Both the position numbers and the translations under genes were made by a program. From the NCBI GenBank assembly GCA_025084515.1, contig JAJAGP010000284.1, forward strand, positions 372,001 through 436,000: a stretch of 64,000 nucleotides of DNA. The letters are read 5' to 3'. The notes under the pieces are model-generated. The model was not told the origin of the DNA, searched no databases, and saw nothing but the letters and a program-made list of their open reading frames with translations. Of this stretch, positions 44,526 to 56,517 are shown piece by piece; the stretch's first letter is position 1; each line of letters starts with the position of its first letter. This DNA comes from Ancistrus triradiatus (lineage: Eukaryota; Chordata; Actinopteri; Siluriformes; Loricariidae).

Positions 44526-46153
44526 CAGTGGTGCGAAAAAGTGTTTACCCTCTTCCTGATTTCCTATTTTTTGCATGTTTGTCACATTTAAGTGTTTCGG
44601 AACATCAAACCACTTTAAATATTAGTCAGACGACACAAGTAAACACAAAATGCAGTTTTTAAATGACGGTGTTTATTATTAAGGGAGAAAAAAATCCAAA
44701 CCTACATGGCCCTGTGTGAAAGTGACCCCACCCCTGTTAAAACATAATTATGGTTTATCACACCTGAGTTCACTGTCTCTAGCCAAACCCAGACCTGATT
44801 ATTGCCACACCTGTTCTCAGTCAGGACATCACTTAAATAGGACCTGCCTGGCAAAGTGAAGTACACCAAAAGATCCTTAAAAGCTACACATTCATGCTGA
44901 GATCCAAAGAATTTCAGGAACAATTGAGAAAGAAAGTAATTGAGATCTATCAGCCTGGAAAGGGTTATAAAGCCATTTCTAAAGCTTTGGGACTCCAGTG
45001 AACCACAGTGAGAGCCATTATCCACAAATGGTGAAGACATGGAACAGTGGTGAACCTTCCCAGGAGTGGCCGGCCGAACAAACTTACGCCAGAAGCGCAG
45101 CGACAACTCATTAAAGAGGTCACAAAAGACCACACAACAACATCCAAAGAACTGCAGGCCTCACTTGCCTCAGTTAAGGTCAGTGTTCATGCCTCTACCA
45201 TAAGAATGAGACTGGGCAAAAATGGCCTGCATGGCAGAGTTCCAAGGTGAAAACCACTGCTGAGCAAAAAGAACAATAAAGCTCATCTCAATTTTTCCAG
45301 AACACATCTTGATGATCCCCAAGACTTTTGGGAAAACATTCTGTGGACTGATGAGACAAAAGTTGAACTCTTTGGAAGGTGTTTGTCTCAGTACATCTGG
45401 CGTTTAAAAAATAAAAAAAAAATGAAAAAAAAGTAACACAGCATTTAAGAAAAAGAACGTTATACCAACAGTAACATATGGTGGTGGTAGTGTGATGGTC
45501 TGGGGCTGTTTTGCTGCTTTAGGAACTGGAAGACTTGCTGTGATATATGGAACTATGAATTCTGCTGTCTACCAAGAAATCCTGAAGGAGAATGTCCGGC
45601 CATCTATTCGTGACCTCAAGCTGAAACGAACTTCTGCAGCAGGACAACGATCCAAAACACACCAGTAAGTCCACCTCTGAATGGCTGAAGAAAAACAAAA
45701 TCAAGATTTTGGAGTGGCCTAGTCAAAGTCCTGACCTGAATCCTATTGAGATGCTGTGGCATGACCTTAAAAAGACCTTTCATGCTCAAACCCTTCCAAT
45801 GTGGCTGAATTGCAACAATTCTGCAAAGATGAGAAAGACAAAATTCCTCCACAATGCTGTAAAAGACTCACTGCAAGTTATCGCAAATGCTTGTTTACAG
45901 TCGTTGCTGCTAAGGGTGGCCCAACCAGTTATTAGGTTTAGGGGGCAATCACTTTTTCACACAGGGCCATGTAGGTTTGCATATTTTTTCTCCCTTAATA
46001 ATAAACACCTTCATTTAAAAACTGCATTTTGTGTTTACTTGTGTTGTCTTGGACTAATATTTAAATTGGTTTGATGTTCCGAAACACTTAAATGTGACAA
46101 ACGTGCAAAAAAATAGGAAAACAGGAAGGGGGGAACACTTTTTCTCACCACTG
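44526..46153 (+). mobile_element. Full-length Tc1/mariner element, family T3
   Basis: CAGTGGTGCGAAAAAGTGTT at the left and AACACTTTTTCTCACCACTG at the right are inverted termini, flanked by TA (44524-44525 and 46154-46155). The terminal repeats extend about 180 bp inward, with AAGTGTTTCGGAACATCAAA and AAACACCTTCATTTAAAAAC at the inner end. The length of 1628 bp is normal for a complete Tc1. The interior holds one transposase pseudogene. Confidence 0.93.
44894..45935 (+). pseudogene. Tc1-like transposase (T3), multiply broken
   Basis: The start is the ATG at 44894-44896, giving FQEQLRKKVIEIYQPGKGYK and AISKALGLQ at the first helix-turn-helix. Stops follow at the LQ*TTV and KW*RHG positions. 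The second helix-turn-helix (NLPRSGRPNKLTPEAQRQLI) is open from 45047 to 45250. ENILWTDETKVELFG carries the first catalytic Asp near 45340. An A-rich insertion around 45410-45435 breaks the frame, and GGGSVMVWGCFAALGTGRLA follows. WPSQSPDLNPIEMLWHDL keeps the Glu motif near 45712. The natural end is the TAG at 45933-45935. At about 340 codons the outline is complete, but several stops and frameshifts make it inactive. Confidence 0.9.
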
Positions 46154-46204
46154 TAGGTTTCTTTATGAATTACTGTGTTTATTTTTTACTGGCTTAGTGA
46201 ATCT

Positions 46205-46691
46205 AACATGCAGTATTTAGACAAAAGTTAGTAGATACCCAAACAGTTACATCCAAAACATGGGTATTAGTATGGAACCCCACCCCTTCTAAAATGGCGG
46301 TCCGCTAGATTTTAGAACATGACCGTGAGGTCAGCTTCTCTTGTTAGACAATTAACCGTGACTCACTTTTGGCATTCCATTGCATTTTCAAGGTGTCTGA
46401 TGGAGCTGAGGTCCAGGTCAGCAAAGTTCTCAATCAAAGTTGGCAAACCAATTCTCTGTGGACTTTAAGGACAGCAGGGCAGAAAGTTGATGAACTGACT
46501 TGTTGGAACTGAAATGTGTCATGTTGAGAGTCACTTAGATATTGCCTGTAACCCATTCTGCTACCATGGTTTGTCTATGGAGAATCCAGAAATGTGTACT
46601 TTATATTATGAATGTGCTGCGAGTGAGTTGCTGAAATTGCACAGCTCAATAATTAGAAGGGATGTCCACAAACTTTTATCTATATAGTGTA
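46205..46691. mobile_element. MITE with TACACTATAT-type end
   Basis: The right end, GATGTCCACAAACTTTTATC then TATATAGTGTA, and the left piece GACAAAAGTTAGTAGATACC are the two ends of a common fish Tc1-type MITE. ACATGGGTATTAGTATGGAA and AATGTGTACTTTATATTATG lie inside. No protein is encoded. Confidence 0.65.
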
Positions 46692-48198
46692 CCATTTTTC
46701 TTATTTTATGAGAATAATCAGTCCCACCTTATGACTTTGATAGACTTTATTATTCCACATGAACCGCCACCTGACTGAATTTGTCCTTTCTTGTTGAGGG
46801 AGTATGATGACAAGCACATCTCTCAGAGGGTGGATGGCTGCAACACTTCAAACCACATCAATATTCTGAAACTTACGGAAGCTCACCTGCCACTGTGATG
46901 CGTTCTCCCCGGTGACCATGTTCTTTTTAGGACAGATGTGTTTGTCAACTGTATGTTACCATGTGATGCCTCTTCTTGGCATGGCATCACTGATGACAAT
47001 GCAAAAGCCATTCAGTCTAGCAAAAGCTCTGTAGCATAAAGCATTTATTGATCTCACAGACATGAGACTGTTATATATTTATATACTCGCTTTGTGTAGC
47101 TGAATAAAGTGCTTGGAGTTCCTGTGATTATGAAAACACCTGTCATCGGTGTTTCTTAATAACTGATGGATTTGCAGTGCTCTGTTGCTTCAGATTGTCA
47201 CCTATTCAGTGTTCAGATATTTTAAATAAGCTCCCACTATCCCTTTTATCCTATGTTGGTCTCTGTTCAGAGTGAACACGGTGCCCAGCCACTCTGTCAT
47301 TACATCTTGGCAGGATTATCACACCTTTAATGTCTTAAATCCGCTTTTGTTCAGTGAGAACAGGAGGATGAGAAAGGTCAGGTGGAAACGGAGAGAAGAG
47401 GAGGAAGTGTAAGGGGCTCCCATTGGCTAATCCGGCCATTGCTGCCATACGTGCAAGGGAGGAACAATAGACCGAGGTGGGAGAAAGCTGGTGGGTGAGA
47501 ATTAGAGGATAAAGTAACCTGGTGAGTGTATAGTAAGGAACACCATGACTCCAGTGAGTCCTATCATGTTGTTAGGAAGCCAAAATGTTGTCATATTTCC
47601 AGCAAGAGATAATCGGATCCCGAATCTGTTCAGTAGAATAAGTTTGGGCAGTTTCTCCTCCTGCCAGCATAGGCAAACCCACTTATTCTGCCAGGGGCAT
47701 ACATGGCGACTGCGTTTAGTTTACACTGGGCCTGAAGCATTTTGTGGGAGCATGATGGATGTCATGAAGCATGCATACTTCCAGATTAGGATGTCTTAAC
47801 CTTAATTAAAATTAACAGGTTGTGTAATTTATTTTTCTGATGATTGAACCATGTCCTTGGCCTAAGGTACTTGCTGGTCTCTGTATTTCTAGAGGAGAGC
47901 AGGGTTTGGAAACAGGATAAAAGCTTAAGCGCTTCTGTATGAGTACAATACATTTAATAGAGTGTGACATAAGGAACCCTTTATTTTATTTGGAACATTA
48001 CATAATTTGCTTAACAAAACGCTCTTCATTTAAAAATGCTGCGAGACTAAAGTTGTGCCTTCAAATTTGTTGTGACATATGTCAGACTTCTCTCAGCATG
48101 GGCAAAAATTCCACACTGTATACCTTTTGTCATTCCTATGGTTTGAAGAGAACCCAAAGATCACCCAAGGAGGTTGGGTTTCTACTGATTGTTCTTTT
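46692..48198. other. Intronic sequence, mostly unique
   Basis: A 17-base echo of repeat A, CACCCAAGGAGGTTGGG, lies at 48163-48179. No exon is recognised; the frames at 47545-47799 and 47939-48238 have no domain. Confidence 0.45.
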
Positions 48199-48890
48199 TA
48201 TCAGTTCCACTTACTTACCATATAGAAGCACTTTGTAGTTCTAGAGTTACTATCTGTTTCTCTACATACTTTTAGTGCCCATTACTGTTCTCTTATGGTC
48301 AGCATCACCACAGATCAGGTCCTATTTGGGTGGTGGATGATTCTCACCACTGACACTGATGTGGCGGTGGTGTGTTAGTGTATGTTGTGCTGGTATAACT
48401 GGATCAGACACAGCAGTGCTGCTGGAGTTCTTAAACACTGTGTTCACTCACTGTGCACTCTATTAGACACATAAGTCAGAGACAGTAGCTCATCTATTGT
48501 TGCACAGTTTGTTAGTCATCAGTGAATCCTTCATCAGTGCTCACAGTATGCTGCCTACAGGATGCTAGTGGCTGGACATTTTTGGCTGGTGGACTATCTT
48601 CATTCCAGCAGTGACATTGAGGTGTTTAAAAACTCAAGCAGCACTGCTGTCTGATCCACTCACACCAGCACAACACACACTAACACACCTCCAACATATC
48701 AGTGTCACTGCAGTGCTGAGAATGATCCACCATCCAAATAGTACCTGATCTGTGTTGGTCCTGTGGGGCTCCTGATCATTAGAGAACTGAGTAAAAGGGA
48801 TGAACAAAGTATGTCGACAAACAGATGGACTACAGTCTGTAATTGTAGAACTACAGAGTGCATTTATATGGTAAGGGGAACTGATATAGG
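48199..48890. mobile_element. Palindromic MITE, copy 1
   Basis: The left arm from 48200 (ATCAGTTCCACTTACTTACC, then GCACTTTGTAGTTCTAGAGT) and the right arm ending near 48888 (AATTGTAGAACTACAGAGTG, then TATGGTAAGGGGAACTGAT) are inverted copies. A second pair of inner blocks (GGTGGTGGATGATTCTCACC and GAATGATCCACCATCCAAAT) extends the palindrome. A transcript through it would fold back on itself. The family is common in fish; a parental transposon was not assigned. Confidence 0.75.
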
Positions 48891-51427
48891 AGCTCAGCAA
48901 GATGATGCAGGGGAATTCCATCCTCATATGCAGAAGAGATAAATACCTAGTGTTCAGACACCACAGTAGTCTTCTTTATACGTTGTACCAGCATCTCAAG
49001 ACACCCTTAAACTCAAACGTGTTCTGCTCATTTACTGTTCAAGCTGTACTTGCTCTTGCTGATGGCTCGAGGGAGATCTGTAGCCTTGTAGCTCTGGACC
49101 GTACATGTGCAGAGAGGTTCTTTGGTGTATTGATATTGCTGAGCCAAAGGTGTGCTACTGACAGCAACTCATAGAGACCTGTGATTGATGCATCCTGAAC
49201 TGAGTCCTGATGTTTGCCCTGAAAGAACTGTTTGTCCCATGTGCACTTGTGAAGGAAGCCTATGAGCTCCTATTTCTTTTCAGCTCTCTACTGCCTCCAT
49301 CTCTCATTATCTCTGTGGTCCCACATTTTCTCCTCCCACTCCGATCCTCTGCTGTCAGAAACAGTCTCGCACTGTTCAAACCAACACGATGATTAGTTCT
49401 GCATATCTTTCCTGTGTGACTTGACCTTTCTATAGTGTGTGTCTGTTATCTGTGACAGGAGGGCTTTCGAGGCTGACGTGTGGTGTGAGGGTGAAAACTC
49501 TGGTTCTCCAACTCTGGCTTTGCAAAGTAATTTGTTCTGAGCTTCACTGGGAAGCGGCTTGACACAGGAGGTTTCTGTCTTTCAGTAAGATGCTAATGTC
49601 ATTTGGCATGTTGTCTGGGAGTATCTCACCTACAATGGGTTGTGGAAAGTGTGCATTAGTCAGATGGCGGGTGTAAGATTGAGGTTGTGTGTTCTTAAAG
49701 ACTGGAGACAACCCAGAGAACGTGTTAATGCCCTTCCCTGCGGATGCCAGAGCTCCAGCCGTGCGCTTAGGGTTGTGAGTGAGACAGAAAGATGAGGACA
49801 AGGAGATGTAGAATAGGTTGTCGAGCTGGGATGATAGCCATTGTGGCCGGCGATGAGTTGATGTGCCTCTCGCTTCACATTTCTACACTGAGTGATGAAA
49901 TTATCGTTGATTTATGACAAATGTCAGGGTCAGACGCCGCCTACTGCTGGTTTGTTACTGTCAGTGGCCAGTCAGCGGTAGGCAGATCCAGCTATCAGTC
50001 ATCTTGCTTTGCGGTGGAGATGTCTAATGCCTCTGATTACTCCTGCTCACTCTGCCTCGCAACGCTGTGATCAGCCTAGAGATGAACTGACACAAACAGG
50101 ACGTGACAATGCCTCACAGGTGATGGGCTGCTGATGTGTAGCGGCCTGGGAAATGGGTGAAATTGTTTTTTTCGCCTTAGATGTGTGCGCGTGTGCGTGC
50201 CGATTTCCCCCTCCGAATGCTGCCGTAGGGGCTAAACCAAGAAAGCATTTTGTAGATCAGTACTGCTGTGCTGATGTATTTGCCTTTCAATACAGTGACA
50301 GTTCCCTAGGGAGAACGCTGGCTTGTTCCTGCCAGCGTCTGTCACTTATACCGCATCGCAGGTTACCTTGTCACTCCTGCACAGCTGCAATGTTATTATG
50401 TAGAGTGCGCTCATGTGGCTTTAAACCTAGTACCTTCTTCTTAAGGTCTTCAAAAGCACAAAACATGTTAGACTTCGGGGGCAGAAGCTGACAGAGCCCT
50501 TGCTGTCATGAACATAAGATCATATTATCCAAGCTAACTATAGGGGCAGGGGCAGATGACACTGGTCACCATCTTTATAACCCTGACCAGCTGTCACTAC
50601 TTGTTCTTCATCTGTCTTCAACTTTACTCCTACACCCTTATTTCACTCTGTCCTTCCCTGCTTGAATCTGTCGCTATCTTCGCTTCTCAAGTTATATCAT
50701 TGTCATCACTGCTGATTTAAATCACTCGCATGCTCCTAAGTGCCCGGGTCAGACTGGAGTAGTGCGTATGTGCCCACACTCGGTGGTGCTGTAATTACAG
50801 GTGCATTCGTGCGATGTGGTGGATGAACAATTAAAGCAACTAATTGCAGAGGCATTTCTCTTTTGGGGCACGTGCACAAGACAACCTTGTAAGATGAGCT
50901 CATTTGCAGGAGGCCACCAAAGCAAAACAAGTGACCCAGACTAGAGACGGCTTTGCACTCTCATTAGAAGCTAATCAAGGTTGGTTTAATTGGCTGGCCA
51001 TACAGAATGCCTGTCCCCATTAGAGTCTTCCTAAAAGATGGGCCTGTAGCATAGCCTACAGCTGTGCTAAGTAGCAAATATTCTGTCGTGAGAAATGGGT
51101 ACATTTTGTCCAGAGAAATAGGGATGTCCATTTTCTGCATATTATTCTCACGTGCATGTCTTTCATACTTTGTATCGTCCAATTCTCTATCTGTCTATAT
51201 TTAGCAAGACTGCAGCCTGTCTAGTGTGGTTAGTTAATGAGTAGCTCGTGTTAAGTGAATGGAGCGTGTAGTAGGGTCAGGCCTCTCTCTTCAATTGTGC
51301 ATGTGTAGTGTGGACATTTTAACAGTTCCTGTGGTTAAGCAGATTCACTTCCATTGTAGTAAGTAATTTCCTTTTGGATAGAGAAAAAAATCTAATAAAG
51401 CACATTACGTTCATAAAGTACAGCAAG
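48891..51427. other. Intronic sequence, mostly unique
   Basis: The minus-strand frame at 49544-49801 and + frame at 50153-50491 have no recognisable domain or convincing exon boundaries. Confidence 0.45.
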
Positions 51428-51429
51428 TA

Positions 51430-52240
51430 CAGTAGTATTTTGGTTCTTGTTTTTAATTATTCCATAAGGCTTCTCGAGAATTGAAAATGATGAGTAAAAG
51501 CCAGTTTTCCCATAAGGAATAATGTAAATTGAATAAATTCGTTCCAGACCCCCAGAAAATCCACGCTGTATAAGGTATTATGTGCATTAAATGGAGTCGT
51601 ATTGTACAGGTGCTCCCTGATTTATGAAGGGGATACGTTCCGACAAATCCATCATAAGTTAAATGTATCATGAACTGAAGAATTTAACGAGTGTTTGGTG
51701 TATCCTAGTGAAATTAGCTTCTTATTCGCATTTTCCAGTCCACCTTAAATGACTCCAGTTACATTATATTCCACCTCATGATAACTAACGATAAGTAAGT
51801 TAATGTTTAAAACACTTACATTAACCACAGATGGCCAAAATCATTAACACAACACTAACAATATAGTGTTGAAAGATGTCATTTAGTGAGTCATGGATTG
51901 AAAGTGCAAGTTCTTGATCAGTCGATTCCTGTTTTGCTTTCGGTTGGTTCTTATAAACTAACCTTTTTAGGACCCATGGAGACTTAGTTGCACTAAGAAT
52001 ACAGTACTGTAGATGTAAAAATAAAGATAAATACAGCTACAAATACATACTCTGAGCGAGAGTTATTGTGAATCTGAATCACTCTGTGCTGAATCGTGAA
52101 TCATGAGTTTCAGCTGGAGCGAGTCGATTCATATAAGTTTATGCAAGTGCATCGAGAACCGAGACAAGTTTTTCTAGTCAGAATGTGCAGAGAACCGAAT
52201 TCAACGAGTTCTGAGGTGGTCGAGAACCGAGGTACCACTG
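51430..52240. mobile_element. pogo/Tigger-like element (outer) with a second element inside
   Basis: The left end CAGTAGTATTTTGGTTCTTG and the right end, inverted CGAGAACCGAGGTACCACTG, match and are flanked by TA (51428-51429 and 52241-52242). Subterminal text (TTCTCGAGAATTG and GGTGGTCGAGAACC) supports this. The interior holds the element at 51607-52009 and no transposase. Confidence 0.72.
51607..52009. mobile_element. Tigger-like MITE nested in the outer element
   Basis: CAGGTGCTCCCTGATTTATG then GGATACGTTCCGACAAAT is a typical Tigger-type end following TA. The far side, AGAATACAGTACTG, precedes TA (52010-52011), but its inverted match is limited to a few bases. Boundaries on the right are therefore approximate. 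Confidence 0.5.
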
Positions 52241-52242
52241 TA

Positions 52243-52470
52243 CTGGTGCTGAGTTGGTACAGTGTTGTAATCTGCCCACCACCACAGGGACCTAGGTTTG
52301 AGTCCCGATACTGCTTTCAGGTTGGATTGGGCACCACATGCAGACATGATTACCTGCCCCTTTGGGAGGAAGGATGATCGTGGGATAATCACCTGGCCCT
52401 GCAGAACACACATCTGCTATTTGTGTTTGCTTTATATTAGTACCTGAGCACCATAACAACAAAATATGAG
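52243..52470 (+). repeat. SINE-like repeat with B-box
   Basis: GGTGCTGAGTTGGTACAGTG then CAGGGACCTAGGTTTGAGTC with CCGATACTGC gives a tRNA-like head with the B-box GGTTTGAGTCC. It begins two bases after the TA flank of the pogo-like element. No second clear copy is in the window. Confidence 0.45.
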
Positions 52471-53399
52471 CTCCTGCAAACATAGCTTCCTGGTTAGAGA
52501 ATGTATTAATTCAGTTACACAGTTTTTTCCCCCTAAAATCCTACCACCTTTCCTTTTGTCCATTCACCCATCTCCCTTGTAATCCGAGTATATCCGGTCC
52601 ACAGAGATACTGTGGCAGTCTTAGGAAGCCTCCAGAGAAATGAGCCCTTCAAAGATCACCACCATCACTCTCTTGCCCAGTGAAGGGTACTGAGCTCCCA
52701 TATATCTCATAGCCACATTCGTTCTATTGCTCTCATTCATGCCATTTCTTCCCAGAGGTGCAGCGAAAGAAATCCTTTTCCTTCATCCTCCATAGTGGAT
52801 TTTACCATGGGAGCAGTAATCCTGACCGAGCTTAGTCTTCCCAATTATTCACAGCGAGATGGAGAAGAGAAAATAGACTAGTTCCAAACCGCCCCTGTTC
52901 TCACTTGGAGAATGTTAATGCTCTTATTAGGAGCGATTAATTGCTTAATGGATTTTCTCCATTGTTCTTTTATTCCCCTCCCTCGTCTAGTTTACTCTCA
53001 CTGTTCCCCCCACTGTTCCACTCTGCTACTGTTCAGCTTCATCACATATTTTTTGTTCTCTCTCTCTCACACACACACACACACAATTAAGTGTGCAAGT
53101 TAAGAGTGTGTGTTTGAGTGTGTGTGTGTGTGTACTGTTTTGACAGTCTCAGGCCTGGGCGAACATGTGAGTGTTGCCTCATGGAAAGTGTTTAGAAAGC
53201 TGAGATGGAAGACACTTCTTCTCTATGTCAAGCCCAGGCTACATACTTTTTTGGGCTTAAAATGCATAGCCACAGAGCATGCATTCCTCAGCTTGTCATT
53301 TTCTCTCACTTTAACTTTAACTTTATGATTTTTTAAGAAGCATTTCTGAGTTCCATAAGGAACATATCGACCTCTGAATTATCTTATTATACCACTTTA
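52471..53399. other. Intronic sequence with short CA and GT tracts
   Basis: (CA)8 near 53070-53086 and GT-rich text at 53106-53132. Otherwise nothing is recognised. Confidence 0.5.
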
Positions 53400-54040
53400 T
53401 ATTTCTCTACATACATTGCTAGTCCCATTTACTCTGTTCTCTGATGGTCAGGACCCCCACAGGACCACCACAGATCAGCTACTATTTGGGTGGTGGATGA
53501 TTCTCAGCACTGCAGTGACACTGATGTGGTGGTGGTGTGTTAGTGCGTGTTGTGCTGGTGTGAGTGGATCAGACAGCAGTGCTGCTGGGGTTTTTAAACA
53601 CCTCAGTGTCAATGTTGGACTGAAAATATTCCAATTCAAATTTTCAATAGTCCTGTGAGCAATGATGAAGGGTTAGAGGATGACTGTCACAAACTGTGCA
53701 ACAACAGTTGAGCGAATGTGTCTGACTTTACATGTACAAGGTGGAGCAAGACGGTAGATGTTTAATAGAGTGCACAGTGAGTGAACACAGGGTTGAAAAA
53801 CTCCAGCAGCTCTGATGTGTCTGATCCAGTCATACCAGCTCAACACACTAACACACAACCACCACATCGGTGTCACTGCAGTGCTGAGAATCATCCACCA
53901 TCCAAGTAGTACCTGATCTGTGGTGGTCCTGTAGGGGGTCCTGATCAGTAAAGAGGACTAACAAAGTATGTAGAGAAACAGATAGACTACAGTCTGACAT
54001 TGTAGAACTACAAAGTGCTTCTATGTCAGTGAGTGTCCAT
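53400..54040. mobile_element. Palindromic MITE, copy 2
   Basis: The left arm TTCTCTACATACATTGCTAG, CTCAGCACTGCAGTGACACT and CAGCAGTGCTGCTGG is mirrored by the right arm AGTGTCACTGCAGTGCTGAG-type text, then ACTAACAAAGTATGTAGAGA, TTGTAGAACTACAAAGTGCT. It is the same family as 48199-48890. Its outer left end is truncated compared with that copy. Confidence 0.75.
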
Positions 54041-54699
54041 TGCAAGGATGTGCATGTTCTGTGGCAGAACTGGAGCATGATCTTGAACAGTCCAGTCTTG
54101 CCTGTGTGATGCCAGATCTGGCCGGAACGTTCCGCTGGGACTCAAGCCCAGGTATGCAGTAACAAGCTAGTGAATTTCTGCTGTCACCCATGTGTCATGC
54201 ATTCCACACTTATTGGAATGTATAATTTAACGTTAATAGTTTGGGGGAAAGTACCTAAAAAACTACAACCAAATTCATTAGAAGTACATACAACAACCCC
54301 TCACAAGTGAGACTGCATTAAATATGGAATTGATTTAAATGTGAAAAACAGGGAGAGCGCTTTGCAGCTCAAGCTGGAGTTAATACAGAGGTGAATAACC
54401 ACAAATATTCAGTTACACACTCCATTAAGTTTTACAGCTTTTAAAAGACTAAGTTGGTTAACCTATTGCTGAGTCTATTTGATGGCAGTCCTTGTATTAG
54501 GATTCATTCCTATCGATTAACACAGGTACCAATTCAGTGATCTCACAATTAAATACATTCAAACAAATTTACCATGGTGTAAATGCTGTATTCATTAAAA
54601 GGCTTGCACATTTGGGTTGCTGCAACTCATTTAGTCTTAATTTATAACCAGACATCTGTTGTACTGGTGCCATTTTCAAAATACCCATTCAGTTGCGAT
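54041..54699. other. Intronic sequence, no feature recognised
   Basis: AT-rich, no repeat or exon recognised. Confidence 0.45.
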
Positions 54700-54922
54700 T
54701 AACTGCTTATCCTGGACGTTCACACACATTTGCCACTCACAAATACGTAATATTGGATTATTTTCCTTGATATATTTGGCCAAGTATAATATTTTTGTCT
54801 CATTTTTCTAATTGGGTTCTGTTATCTACTTTTAGGTGTTCAGATGATGTTTTAGGTCACAAAAATACTCACATTTTGTAAATATAGAAAATTCTAAAGG
54901 GTTACCAATTTTTCAAGAACCC
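54700..54922 (-). mobile_element. Solo Tc1 T1 terminal repeat
   Basis: CATTTGCCACTCAC, TATAATATTTTTGTCTCATT, ATGATGTTTTAGGTCAC and TTTTTCAAGAACCCC follow the T1 terminal repeat at 61165-61358 in order. No transposase sequence is attached. Confidence 0.72.
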
Positions 54923-55096
54923 CTCTATAGTTTCCTCCTGATAAGATAAAAAGAATTGTATTGTATTTTAGGTTCTTATAGAGGTTTCGATAAGCCCTGA
55001 AGTTAAAGGCAGTCCTTTTACTCGTGTTGGTGTCCCACTGCAGACATGCCAGCCACTATTCTGCGTGGTCTCCCGTATTTATTCGCGGTTTTAAAG
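54923..55096. other. Short intronic stretch
   Basis: No feature is recognised between the T1 terminus and pogo copy 2. Confidence 0.4.
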
Positions 55097-55098
55097 TA

Positions 55099-55654
55099 CC
55101 GTATTTTTCGGACTATAAAGCGCGATATCGGTGATCGACTGCTAACGGGTATATTTTCATACATAAAGCGCACCGGGTTATAAGGCGCATGAAATGAAAC
55201 AAAACTCTTAAGTTCCGTCGGAAGCTCAGTTTGGTCTTTACCTGGCTCAGGGCGTCTTCTTGCTTCCTCCACTTCCGTACCATTGATTCATTAATGTTGA
55301 ATTCTCTCGCAGCTGCTCTATGTCCATGTTGTACTGCGTGACTGATAGCGTTGTGTTTGAAATCCGCTTCGAAAATAAATGAATGAATGCACGTACCCTA
55401 ATGCTGAAGCACATACCGTATTACTCCGCTATCCTGCGCACTACGATTGCCATGATCTTCGTAATCTACCAAAGGCCGTGCTAAAACATTTTGACAGATT
55501 TATGAGCGCCGTGTACCATCTACAATCGGTTCTAGGTCAGAAGGCTCAACCAGAATTAATTCATACATTAGACGCACCGCATTTAAAGGCGCACTGTCGA
55601 TTTTTGAGAAATTAAAGGATTTTAATTGCGCCTTATGGTCCGAAAAAAATACGG
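55099..55654 (-). mobile_element. Non-autonomous pogo-like element, copy 2
   Basis: CCGTATTTTTCGGACTATAA on the left and GGTCCGAAAAAAATACGG on the right are inverted ends, with TA on both sides (55097-55098 and 55655-55656). It is collinear with copy 1 throughout, including the second TIR-like unit CATAAAGCGCACCGGGTTAT. The minus strand keeps the helix-turn-helix shard, but frameshifts break it. Confidence 0.85.
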
Positions 55655-55656
55655 TA

Positions 55657-56515
55657 ATAATTTAAAAGCCGCTTAAAATAAAAAGATATTATTTATAACA
55701 GAAATGCAAAGCTAAACCCATTAAACTTAATTCTGTACCGACTGAAAAATTAACCCACGTTTAATGCCAGCACTGTATATAAAATGAGCACGTATAAGTG
55801 GTGTGGGTGATAATTGATCCTTTTTATTTTCTTTTTTAAGAGGCATAGGACCATTCAGCTCTGTCTAGTAATTTGCTTTTTACATTCACCTCCTGTGGTG
55901 ATTGTAGAATCACGTGAATTCATTTTCCATTAAGGCCCACTCAAATACAGATGAGGTTTCCTTCATGTGGTCTGGTTTTTGCAGTAACATCCAGCATGGC
56001 TCCTGCGGGGAGTGGGCTGCCCGGCGAGTTGCCTCGCTGACTTCATGTTGTCGTTAGGTCCATCCTGCCCTCTTTTTTGCACGCCTGCACTGATAACTGA
56101 ATACCGTGACAAGATCGCTTGTGGCAACGGCACAGCTCTGCTTCTCTCACGGTTCAAGGGAAAAGAAGGCCAAGCATCCCACTGTGGGAAATTTCATCCT
56201 GACTGAAACACGCACGCAAATCTATAGCGCTCAGATCTCCCTCACAAGACCGCCTGCGTGTACTTGTGCTTTTTAGCTCCTTTTAAAGAAAGTGGTTTGT
56301 ACTTTTTTTTCCCCTGTCCTTACCATCCCATACCTCGTCATCCGTTACATGTGAATTCACCTCAGTCCATTTCCGTCCTTAATGACATTGAGATGTGAAT
56401 GCTGGAGTGGGAGTGAATGCTGTGTTTATTAACTGCTTAAAGCTACAGGGTGTAATTCTTTGTTAGAAACTAAGTTGTGTTTTTTTATTAGATAGTTCTC
56501 AGTAGCCAAGCAATG
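55657..56515. other. Intronic sequence between two inverted pogo copies
   Basis: A GC-richer patch at 56000-56170 has open frames on both strands, but no domain or exon edge that I can defend. Confidence 0.45.
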
Positions 56516-56517
56516 TA

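Noticed and set aside
48163..48179. Short repeat A match
   Set aside because: Only 17 bases match, next to a palindromic MITE; too short to annotate as a separate insertion.
49544..49878. Minus-strand frames, candidate small protein
   Set aside because: No domain, start context or exon edges; sequence looks like ordinary intron.
50153..50491. 112-codon + strand frame rich in cysteine
   Set aside because: No signal peptide pattern or known cysteine framework; the surrounding text gives no splice or promoter support.
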